From positions 1-7,496 of the forward strand of contig JADZAD010000228.1 of NCBI GenBank assembly GCA_020852775.1: a DNA stretch of 7,496 nt. The letters run 5' to 3'. The stretch's first letter is position 1. Each line of letters starts with the position of its first letter. The DNA comes from Anaerolineae bacterium. Lineage in GTDB: Bacteria > Chloroflexota > Anaerolineae > Aggregatilineales > UBA3940. Shown one piece after another: positions 1 to 6,017 of the stretch. Below the pieces are notes generated by a model, which worked only from the letters and a program-made list of their open reading frames with translations, was not told the origin of the DNA and ran no database searches. Both the position numbers and the translations under genes were made by a program.

Positions 1-665
1 ACGTCGATCTTGACCTTCACCGCGCGCCGGATCGCATCCTCGATCGGCTCCGGGCCGGACTCGGCCAATTGCTCGAACAGATCAGGATCGGCGATCATCC
101 CGGCCTTGATCGTCTCCGCCAGCCCGCAGCGGAACTCCGCATCAGGCAGGGTCTTCAGCGCGGAGGTGTCCGCAAAAACCGCGATCGGGTCCTTGAACAC
201 GCCGACCAGGTTCTTTCCCTGCGGCAGATCGACGCCCGTCTTGGCCCCTACACTGGAATCCACCATCGCCAGCAGGCTGGTGGGGGCCTGGATCAGAGGC
301 AGGCCGCGCATGTAGGTTGCTGCGGCGAAGCCCGCGAGGTCGCCGATGACCCCGCCGCCAAGGGCGACCAGCAGCGTGGAGCGGTCAGCATGATGCTCCA
401 GCAGGCCGTCGTACACCATGCCCACAGTCTCCAGCCGCTTGTGCTGTTCGCCCTCCGGCACGGCGATCACGTAGCTTCCGGGGATACGCGCCGCGAGCGG
501 CTCCCCGTAAAGCGGGGCGAGATCGACGTTGGTGACGATGGCAATGTTTGTCGCGCCGCGCTCCGCGACAAAGGCAGGCAGGGCGCTCTCCAGCAGGCCG
601 GGGCCGATCCAGATCGAGTACTCGATATCCTCCGCCCCACGGACGGTTAACGGTGCTGTTTCCAC
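1..665 (-). CDS. aroB: 3-dehydroquinate synthase, N-terminal part (cut by left edge)
   Basis: Converts DAHP to 3-dehydroquinate (shikimate pathway step 2) using NAD and a divalent metal, in the cytoplasm. About 221 codons are present of a family length near 360, so the C-terminal domain with its metal-binding histidines lies outside the window. Visible family motifs are the NAD-binding GGGVIGDLAGF (residues 103-113), RG..LIQAPTSLLAMVDSSVG (120-140), GAKTGVD (140-146, where GGKTG is the commoner form), KNLVGVF (151-157) and GLAETIKAG (181-189), whose Glu184 is the expected metal ligand. The start is inferred to be GTG at 665, inside the end of aroK. No in-frame ATG lies near the expected N-terminus, and an AGGAG lies 11 nt upstream. 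The reading frame overlaps aroK by 19 nt, which suggests translational coupling. Identity is secure; the exact start is less so. Confidence 0.95.
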   Translation of the reverse strand, partial: METAPLTVRGAEDIEYSIWIGPGLLESALPAFVAERGATNIAIVTNVDLAPLYGEPLAARIPGSYVIAVPEGEQHKRLETVGMVYDGLLEHHADRSTLLVALGGGVIGDLAGFAAATYMRGLPLIQAPTSLLAMVDSSVGAKTGVDLPQGKNLVGVFKDPIAVFADTSALKTLPDAEFRCGLAETIKAGMIADPDLFEQLAESGPEPIEDAIRRAVKVKID

Positions 666-1165
666 AGTTCCACAATCTCCTCTGCGACCTCGTCCGGAGT
701 ACGTCCGGTGGTATCGATCTGGAAGGGCAGGCTCGCGTAGATTGGCGCGCGCGCCGCGTAAAGCTGCTCGATATCCGTCCGCGTACCGAATAGTGGGCGC
801 GAGGGATCATCTCCCACACGTGCAGCAATCGTGTCGAGATCAGCTCGCAGGCAGACCAGCAGCCCGGTCGCGCCGAATATCTCCCGGGTGCGCGGGTTGA
901 GCAGGGCGCCGCCGCCGGTGTCGATCACCTGCCCGTCACGCATCGCCATTTCTTCGCACACAGTGGCTTCGATGCGCCGGAAGATCTTCTCGCCGTCCTG
1001 CGCGAAGATCTCGGCGATACTGCGCCCGGCCAGTTCCACGATCGCGGCATCAGTGCTGCGATACGGCATGAGCAGCGTGCGGGCCACGATCCGGCCCACA
1101 GTACTTTTGCCCGTGCCCATAAATCCGGCGAGCACGATATTCGGACGGCGGGAGTTACTCGTCAT
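647..1165 (-). CDS. aroK: Shikimate kinase
   Basis: Phosphorylates shikimate to shikimate-3-phosphate with ATP (step 5), a cytoplasmic P-loop kinase. At 172 residues it has the usual family length. Seen are the Walker A loop GFMGTGKST (14-22), the GRSIAEIFAQDGEKIFRRIE block that supplies a shikimate-binding Arg, GGGALL (the triple Gly of the substrate site), the lid-region RPLFG, and the C-terminal R-x-P-x-Y element (RAPIY). The usual DTD motif reads STD: the shikimate-binding second Asp is kept, but the first Asp, which helps hold Mg in characterised enzymes, is Ser. The start is the ATG at 1165, seven codons before the conserved NIVLAGF strand. It lies 11 nt inside aroC and has no visible Shine-Dalgarno, so translation is probably coupled to aroC. 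A longer frame to 1216 exists but would only add residues with no family similarity. The 3' end overlaps aroB. Confidence 0.95.
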   Translation of the reverse strand: MTSNSRRPNIVLAGFMGTGKSTVGRIVARTLLMPYRSTDAAIVELAGRSIAEIFAQDGEKIFRRIEATVCEEMAMRDGQVIDTGGGALLNPRTREIFGATGLLVCLRADLDTIAARVGDDPSRPLFGTRTDIEQLYAARAPIYASLPFQIDTTGRTPDEVAEEIVELWKQHR

Positions 1166-2348
1166 AAGTGAAGCCGAAGCGCCAGGGCGTATTGTCCATT
1201 GGCAGATCATCGACATGGCTGCGCCGCAGCGTCTCGAAACGAGGCTGCATCTCCGCGAGACTGTCGCCCCCCAGTTTCTGGATCAGTTCATCGGCCAGCA
1301 CGTAGGCCATCATCGCTTCGCCAATCGGCACGGCGCGTGGCGTGGCACAGTAATCCGAACGCTCGTAGATCGCCTTGGCCGGCTCACCGGTCGCCAGGTC
1401 AACCGTGTCGAGCGGGTTGATCGTGGTGCTGATCGGCTTCATCGCTGCCCGTACCACGATCGGCATACCGGTAGTGATACCGCCTTCGAGCCCTCCGGCG
1501 TTGTTCCCGGAGCGCGTCAGGCTGCCATCGGCGGCCCGGATGATCGGGTCGTGCACCTGGGTGCCCGTCAGCGCACTGTTAGCAAAGGCCGGGCCGATCT
1601 CCGCGCCCTTAATCGACTGGATGCTGACCAGCGCTGCCACCAGCCGGGCGTCAAGCTTACGGTCGAAGTGCACGTGGCTGCCCAACCCCGCCGGGACGCC
1701 CAGCGCGATGATTTCGAATATGCCGCCAAGCGTATCCTTGGCCTGGATCGCCTCCCGGATGCGGGCACGCATCGCATCCGACGCCTGCGGATCGGGGCAG
1801 CGCACGTCACTTTCCTCGGCGGCGGCGAAGCGGGTGCGATACTCTCCAGGAGAAGGGTTCGGGCTGAGAACGCATTCCACCCCGCCGATCATCGTGACAT
1901 AGCCGCCGATCTCAACGCCGAAGGCCGCGAGCAGCTTCCGGCAGACCGCCCCGACCGCGACGCGCGCCGCAGTTTCACGGGCGCTGGCCCGTTCCAGACT
2001 GACACGCAGGTCGCGGTAGCCGTACTTGACCGTGCTGCTCAGGTCGGCGTGGCCGGGCCGGGGGATCGTGAAAGGCGGGATATCCTTCTCGCGCCAGTTG
2101 CGGAAGTCACGGTTGACCACCGTCAGCGCAATCGGGCCGCCAGTGGTCAGGCCGCCCATCACCCCGGAGGTGACATGCGCCGAGTCCTGCTCGATGCCCA
2201 TGCGCCCGCCCTTGCCGTAGCCCTGCTGCCGCCGCGCCATGTCCGGCCCAAGGTCGGCCTCAGAGAGCGGCAGCCCGGCAGGCATGCCTTCGAGAATGGC
2301 CGTCAGTTCCGGCCCGTGCGATTCACCTGCGGTGAGAAATCTGAGCAT
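1155..2348 (-). CDS. aroC: Chorismate synthase
   Basis: Makes chorismate from EPSP by anti-1,4 elimination of phosphate (step 7), using reduced FMN. It is 397 residues, matching the long bacterial (Bacillus/actinobacterial-like) form. Motifs seen are GESHGPELTAILEGMPAG (8-25) with catalytic-type His11, QQGYGKGGRM (41-50), RPGHADL (97-103) with the second conserved His100, the signature ERASARETAARVAVGA (119-134), GGLEGGITTGMPIVVRAAMKP (285-305), and SDYCATPRAVPIGEAM (331-346) with the conserved Asp332. The start is ATG at 2348. It is preceded by AAGGA at 5 nt spacing, the first bases of which are the TAA stop of the upstream membrane-protein gene. The open frame runs further upstream, but that extension is out-of-frame shadow of the membrane-protein gene. 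The C-terminus overlaps the aroK start by 11 nt. No anomalies in key residues were seen. Confidence 0.98.
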   Translation of the reverse strand: MLRFLTAGESHGPELTAILEGMPAGLPLSEADLGPDMARRQQGYGKGGRMGIEQDSAHVTSGVMGGLTTGGPIALTVVNRDFRNWREKDIPPFTIPRPGHADLSSTVKYGYRDLRVSLERASARETAARVAVGAVCRKLLAAFGVEIGGYVTMIGGVECVLSPNPSPGEYRTRFAAAEESDVRCPDPQASDAMRARIREAIQAKDTLGGIFEIIALGVPAGLGSHVHFDRKLDARLVAALVSIQSIKGAEIGPAFANSALTGTQVHDPIIRAADGSLTRSGNNAGGLEGGITTGMPIVVRAAMKPISTTINPLDTVDLATGEPAKAIYERSDYCATPRAVPIGEAMMAYVLADELIQKLGGDSLAEMQPRFETLRRSHVDDLPMDNTPWRFGFTYDE

Positions 2349-2353
2349 GAGGT

Positions 2354-2358
2354 TCCTT
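2354..2358 (-). promoter_or_regulatory. Shine-Dalgarno of aroC overlapping the preceding stop codon
   Basis: AAGGA lies 5 nt before the aroC ATG and shares its two A bases with the TAA stop of the membrane-protein gene (2357-2359). This decides the aroC start at 2348 and places aroC translation next to termination on the upstream gene, as expected for coupled translation. Confidence 0.75.
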
Positions 2359-3856
2359 AAACCTGCGATAGAGGTGAAGCCTGCTCGGCTGCCAGGAAGC
2401 GCCCGCTTCGGTTGACGACAACGATCCCGGCAATCACGATGACTGTCACCAGCCCCAGCGCGATGGACTGTGCTGCGCGGTACAGGTAGACACCCGTAAG
2501 GGCCCAGGCGACATATGGCAGCAGGAAGGCCGCGGCGGAGACACCCGCCCCCAGCCAGACTGGCCACAGGCTCAGGTGAATATACGGTCGTGTCAGGCGC
2601 ATGACAAGGCTGAACACCGCCATCAGCAGGCTGATACCCACCGGGAACGCCAGCAGGGCGACGACGAAATAGGCGTCGTAGGACTGATCGAGCGAGAGCG
2701 CCGGGGCGATCAGCACCCCTGCCAGCCACGCCAGCGCCGCCAGCACCAACCCGGCATAGTGGCCGATCCGGCGCAGACGCTCCCTGAAGGTGAAGCCGGC
2801 TGACCACAGCAGCAGCCCGACCAGCAGGGCCAGCACCAGCGACAGCGTGATCTCCCCGCCAAGCAGCGTCAGCGCGGGCCGGACACCGCTGAACTCTTCC
2901 AGATGGTATTCGCCTGCACTGACCCACGACCAGTTCCCGGCGGGGTCACGGAGCAGGATGCCCTGGAAGCCCATCGCCACCAGCAGATTACCATTCGGCG
3001 TGGCCAGCAGGTCACGCGGGGCGGTGGTGCTCTGGTAGGCGCGGGTACGGTCGGTGTACAGGAAGCGTGACTGGTAGCGGTCGAAACGGAACTCCGGCGT
3101 CCATGTCATGCCGCCATCGCCTGAGCGGTCGATACTCACGTCGGTGGCGCGGTATTGCGTGTCTCCCACTGCCAGCGTGAGGGGGGCCTCATCCTCGATA
3201 AATCCCGGACAGGCTTCGAGCCCGAGCGCCTCGAAGTCGCCCGGCGGCAGGCTGCGCCAGGTCAGGCCGTTATCCTCGCTGACGTAGGTATCAAAACCGC
3301 CATTGGTCGTCACCACCACTAGATTATCGGCGGCGTACAGGCAGGTCAGGCCGTACTGGGGCATACCCATGTTGCCGATCGTCGCCAGCCCTGCGAAGGC
3401 GACGAGCAGCCAGTTCAGTTGCCCTCGCAGGCGAGGTTCCGGCGTGCAGGCTCTCTGCCAGAGCCACCAGCCGATCGCCAGGCCGGGCAGGGCCAGCAAG
3501 TCGGTGGGGTCAGGCCGCAGCCCGAACGGCTGTCGTAATACGCTTTCAAACAGCAGCGCCATCCCGCTATGCACAGCCGGCACCGTCTTGGCGAGGGCAA
3601 AGATCGCCGCAACCCCGGTGAACGACAGCGGGCCGACTACGTTCTCACGGTCAGGCAGGAACAGCGCAAGCAGCGCAGCCGCGATAAACGGAGCGAACGC
3701 CAGCCATGCCACATCACTGAGCTTGCCGGTGATCCATGAGGGCCAGGCCAGCCGCAGCACATGGTCGTTCAGCAGCATCAGCAGGAGCATCCCGACAGTG
3801 ATCGGGTGGCTGAGCCCCTGCCAGCTACGCTGCAAAGCCCGGTTGGATGTCCCCAT
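2357..3856 (-). CDS. Polytopic membrane protein with extracytoplasmic Asp-box domain, function unknown
   Basis: I do not recognise a characterised function. The protein is 499 residues. Approximate hydrophobic helices lie at 15-33, 47-67, 77-95, 118-134, 147-164 and, after a soluble stretch (about 168-325), at 334-354, 365-386, 396-418, 430-452 and 462-482. Arg-rich segments (NRALQR, PEPRLRGQ, FRERLRR, NRSGR) fall where an N-in topology puts the cytoplasm, which would place the soluble domain outside. This domain has two Asp-box motifs, SEDNGLTW (193-200) and SGDGGMTW (245-252), and a degenerate third repeat, GILLRDPAGNWSW (299-311), like sialidase/BNR or Ycf48 propeller blades. Only about three blades are visible, so it is not a full propeller. 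The N-terminus carries NDHVL and TGKLSD (43-48), a pairing I associate with uncharacterised membrane proteins. Cys172 and Cys215 could form a disulfide. The start is ATG 3856 with GGGAG at 5 nt. The gene sits 21 nt after tyrS and 8 nt before aroC. Function cannot be assigned from this. Confidence 0.88.
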   Translation of the reverse strand: MGTSNRALQRSWQGLSHPITVGMLLLMLLNDHVLRLAWPSWITGKLSDVAWLAFAPFIAAALLALFLPDRENVVGPLSFTGVAAIFALAKTVPAVHSGMALLFESVLRQPFGLRPDPTDLLALPGLAIGWWLWQRACTPEPRLRGQLNWLLVAFAGLATIGNMGMPQYGLTCLYAADNLVVVTTNGGFDTYVSEDNGLTWRSLPPGDFEALGLEACPGFIEDEAPLTLAVGDTQYRATDVSIDRSGDGGMTWTPEFRFDRYQSRFLYTDRTRAYQSTTAPRDLLATPNGNLLVAMGFQGILLRDPAGNWSWVSAGEYHLEEFSGVRPALTLLGGEITLSLVLALLVGLLLWSAGFTFRERLRRIGHYAGLVLAALAWLAGVLIAPALSLDQSYDAYFVVALLAFPVGISLLMAVFSLVMRLTRPYIHLSLWPVWLGAGVSAAAFLLPYVAWALTGVYLYRAAQSIALGLVTVIVIAGIVVVNRSGRFLAAEQASPLSQV

Positions 3857-3861
3857 TGCTG

Positions 3862-3866
3862 CTCCC
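3862..3866 (-). promoter_or_regulatory. Shine-Dalgarno of the membrane-protein gene
   Basis: GGGAG, within AAGGGAG, lies 5 nt before the ATG at 3856 in the 21-nt gap after tyrS. It supports this start and shows the gene has its own ribosome entry site. Confidence 0.75.
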
Positions 3867-3877
3867 TTCCGGAGATG

Positions 3878-5167
3878 TCAGCCCTGTACCCGCACCAGGT
3901 GGTAGTTCTTGCGCCCCTTACGCAGCACAATCACGCGGCCATCGATAGCCTCCGCAATGCCGATGCTGCCGTTTGGATCATCGATCCGGCGGTTGTTGGC
4001 ATACAGCCCGCCGCTCTCAATGAGCTGCCGTGCCCGCCCGTTCGAGGTCTCGAAGTTGACCCGCTGCGCCAGCGCAACGGTTGGCAGGCCCTCGCCCTGC
4101 AACTCTGCTGCGGTGACGGTACTCGATGGCACTTCGGCGAAGATGTCGAGCAGTTCTGCCGCGCTTAATCCGTCCAGAGAACCGCCGAATAGCACCTGTG
4201 TGGCCTGTTCCGCCCGCATGAGCGCCTCCTCGCCGTGTACCATCCGCGTGACAACCTGCGCCAGCGTGCGCTGCGCCTCACGCTGCTCCGGGTGATTCCG
4301 CAGGCCGTCTTCCAGTGCCCCGATCTCGTCCGGGCCGAGGAAGGTGAAGCACTTCAGGTAGCGCACGGCGTCGTCGTCAGAGGTGTTCAGCCAGAACTGG
4401 TAGAAGCGGAACGGCGAGGTACGCTCCGCAGAGAGCCAGACGGTGCCCGCCTCAGTCTTGCCGAACTTCGTCCCGCTGGAGGTGGTGATCAGCGGTACGG
4501 TCAGGCCGTGGGCGCGCCCCCCGCGCAGGCGGCGTACCAGTTCAAACCCACCGACGATGTTGCCCCACTGGTCGCTGCCGCCCATCTGGAAGGTGCAGCC
4601 GTAGCGGTCGAAGAGCACGAGGAAGTCATAGGCCTGCAGCAGCATGTAGCTGAACTCGGTGTACGAGATGCCTTCTTCGCTGTTCAGGCGGGTCTTGACC
4701 GAGTCTTTCGCCAGCATGTAGTTGACAGTGAAGTGCTTGCCGATGTCGCGCAGGAACTCCATCATCGTAATCGGCCCCAGCCAGTCGATGTTGTTGGCCA
4801 GATGTGCGAGGTTCGGCACACCGGAGAAATCCAGGAAACGGCTGAGTTGCGCCCGGATCCCGGCCTGGTTCTTCGTCAGCGTCTCTTCATCGAGCAGGTT
4901 GCGCTCCTTGGACTTCCCGCTGGGGTCGCCTATCATGCCGGTGCCTCCACCGACCAGCGCGATCGGGGTATGACCGTGGCGCTGCAGGTGGGCCAGCACC
5001 ATGATCGGCAGCAGCGACCCGACGTGCAGGCTGTCAGCAGTCGGATCGAAACCGATATAAGCGGTGATCTTCTCCCGGGCGAGGATGTCCTCAGCCCCCT
5101 CAGAGATGTTGTTCAGCAGGCCGCGCCAGCGCATCTCCTCGACAAAGTTAGCAGCAGTGGTGGTCAT
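3878..5167 (-). CDS. tyrS: Tyrosyl-tRNA synthetase (TyrS type)
   Basis: Charges tRNA-Tyr with tyrosine in the cytoplasm; a class I synthetase. The product is about 429 residues, normal for bacterial TyrRS. Numbered from the upper ATG at 5170, the HIGH-like motif is LHVGS (48-52), followed by GGGTGMIGDPSGK (74-86), the tyrosine-pocket segment with Y..LLQAYDF (175-183), GGSDQWGNI (197-205), and the KMSKS-equivalent KFGKT (235-239), which marks the TyrS rather than TyrZ subtype. A C-terminal S4 RNA-binding domain is visible at about 364-425. Two adjacent ATG codons stand at 5170 and 5167. The GAGGAG lies 2 nt from the first and 5 nt from the second, so the second is the better start. The gene follows aroE by about 30 nt and precedes the membrane-protein gene by 21 nt. 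Placement among aro genes links tyrosine use to aromatic synthesis. No T-box leader is visible in the short upstream gap. Confidence 0.97.
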   Translation of the reverse strand: MTTTAANFVEEMRWRGLLNNISEGAEDILAREKITAYIGFDPTADSLHVGSLLPIMVLAHLQRHGHTPIALVGGGTGMIGDPSGKSKERNLLDEETLTKNQAGIRAQLSRFLDFSGVPNLAHLANNIDWLGPITMMEFLRDIGKHFTVNYMLAKDSVKTRLNSEEGISYTEFSYMLLQAYDFLVLFDRYGCTFQMGGSDQWGNIVGGFELVRRLRGGRAHGLTVPLITTSSGTKFGKTEAGTVWLSAERTSPFRFYQFWLNTSDDDAVRYLKCFTFLGPDEIGALEDGLRNHPEQREAQRTLAQVVTRMVHGEEALMRAEQATQVLFGGSLDGLSAAELLDIFAEVPSSTVTAAELQGEGLPTVALAQRVNFETSNGRARQLIESGGLYANNRRIDDPNGSIGIAEAIDGRVIVLRKGRKNYHLVRVQG

Positions 5168-5200
5168 CATCTCTCCTCGATCGTGATGAGCAGTTCATCA
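5164..5200 (-). promoter_or_regulatory. Candidate alternative-pairing element at the aroE/tyrS junction
   Basis: In the transcript, TGATGA occurs at the tandem stop of aroE (5200-5195) and again across the tyrS start codons (5169-5164). Between them is one exact complement, TCATCA (5189-5184). The middle element could pair with the stop-side copy (5-nt loop) or with the start-side copy (14-nt loop containing the Shine-Dalgarno), but not both. Each stem is only 6 bp and cannot be extended, so stability is marginal and this may be chance. There is no U-tract, so it is not an intrinsic terminator. Confidence 0.25.
5173..5178 (-). promoter_or_regulatory. Shine-Dalgarno of tyrS
   Basis: GAGGAG lies 2 nt before the ATG at 5170 and 5 nt before the ATG at 5167. 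The spacing favours the second ATG. The site falls in the loop of a possible small hairpin that would cover the start codons (see the paired element spanning 5164-5200). Confidence 0.75.
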
Positions 5201-6016
5201 GTTTGGTCTCAGGCCAAGCGCACGCTCCGCGGCGGCGGCCATCACGTCCAGCGGCGGTCGGCGGCCCGTCCAGGCCTCAAAGGCCAGCGCCCCCTGCCGG
5301 ACAAGCATCCCCAGGCCGCCGATCGCGCGCGCGCCGGCGGCTTCCGCCTGTACCATCAGGCGGGTGCGCGGCGGGTTGTAGATCAGGTCATACAGCACCA
5401 CCTGAGCCGGAAAAGCAACACCCTCCGGCCATGGAGAGGCGTTCACCGCGGGCGACATCCCGACAGGGGTGCAGTTCACGATTAGTCCGGCCTGTTCCGT
5501 CAGTTCGGCGAGGTCGCCATAGCCACACACATCCGGTGGGTTGGCCGCCCGGCTGACGGAGATCACCGGGCCCGCACCAAGCTGTTTCAGCGCGTATGCT
5601 ATCGCTTTCGCCGATCCGCCCGTGCCGAGCACCAGGCATAACTGCCCGGTGACCGCGACCGCGTGGGCAGCGAGGTCCTCCGCGAAGCCGCGCCAGTCAG
5701 TATTGCTGGCATGGAGCGTGTCGTCAGGCTGGCGTGTCAGCGTATTCGCCGCGCCGATCGCCTCGACCTCCGGGGCAATCGCCGTGACCTGTGGCAGGGC
5801 GAGCACCGCCTGTTTGTGCGGCACGGTCACATTCAGCCCGGCGACCTGCTCTTCGTTGAGCAGCCGGGCGACGTGCGTGGGCAGGTCTTCCGGGGCGCAC
5901 GGGTAAGCAGAGTAGCGCCATGGGATGCCGAGCGCCTCGAAGGCGGCGTTGTGCATCGCCGGCGATACGCTGTGCCCGAGCGGCCAGCCCAGCAGTCCGA
6001 CGCGTCCGGTGGGCAT
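5198..6016 (-). CDS. aroE: Shikimate dehydrogenase
   Basis: Reduces 3-dehydroshikimate to shikimate with NADPH (step 4). It is 272 residues, typical of AroE. Seen are the substrate-binding GWPLGHSVSPAMHNAAF (10-26), GLNVTVPHK (60-68) with catalytic Lys68, NTDWRGF (105-111) with catalytic Asp107, the nucleotide-binding GTGGSAKAIAYAL (131-143), NCTPVGM (181-187), YDLIYNPP (209-216), and the C-terminal GGLGMLVRQGALAFEAWTG (233-251). The usual NR(T/S) cofactor motif after strand 2 reads SR (155-156), a mild variant. The start is ATG 6016, one base after the aroA stop and 9 nt after a GGAGG located inside aroA. The frame stays open to 6112, but that extension lies in aroA coding sequence and precedes the family N-terminus. 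The gene ends with tandem TGA TGA stops. Confidence 0.97.
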   Translation of the reverse strand: MPTGRVGLLGWPLGHSVSPAMHNAAFEALGIPWRYSAYPCAPEDLPTHVARLLNEEQVAGLNVTVPHKQAVLALPQVTAIAPEVEAIGAANTLTRQPDDTLHASNTDWRGFAEDLAAHAVAVTGQLCLVLGTGGSAKAIAYALKQLGAGPVISVSRAANPPDVCGYGDLAELTEQAGLIVNCTPVGMSPAVNASPWPEGVAFPAQVVLYDLIYNPPRTRLMVQAEAAGARAIGGLGMLVRQGALAFEAWTGRRPPLDVMAAAAERALGLRPN

Positions 6017-6017
6017 C

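Noticed and set aside
230..250. AroB GAKTG in place of the commoner GGKTG
   Set aside because: The catalytic Lys is kept, and as far as I recall Ala at this position occurs in other dehydroquinate synthases, so it is not notable.
831..2360. Long plus-strand open frame of about 509 codons opposite aroC and part of aroK
   Set aside because: It is antisense to two well-conserved enzymes, shows no recognisable motifs, and is Arg/Ala/His-rich as expected from a GC-rich complement.
2349..2927. In-frame upstream extension of aroC to a 590-codon frame
   Set aside because: The extra residues are an out-of-frame reading of the membrane-protein gene. Chorismate synthase begins at MLRFLTAGESHG, which has its own Shine-Dalgarno.
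3862..3874. CTCC/GGAG mini-hairpin over the membrane-protein Shine-Dalgarno
   Set aside because: The stem is only 4 bp with a 5-nt loop, too weak and too likely by chance to call a regulatory element.
4235..5485. Long plus-strand open frame of about 416 codons opposite tyrS and aroE
   Set aside because: It lies fully antisense to conserved coding sequence and has low-complexity composition with no motif; a shadow of GC-rich codon use.
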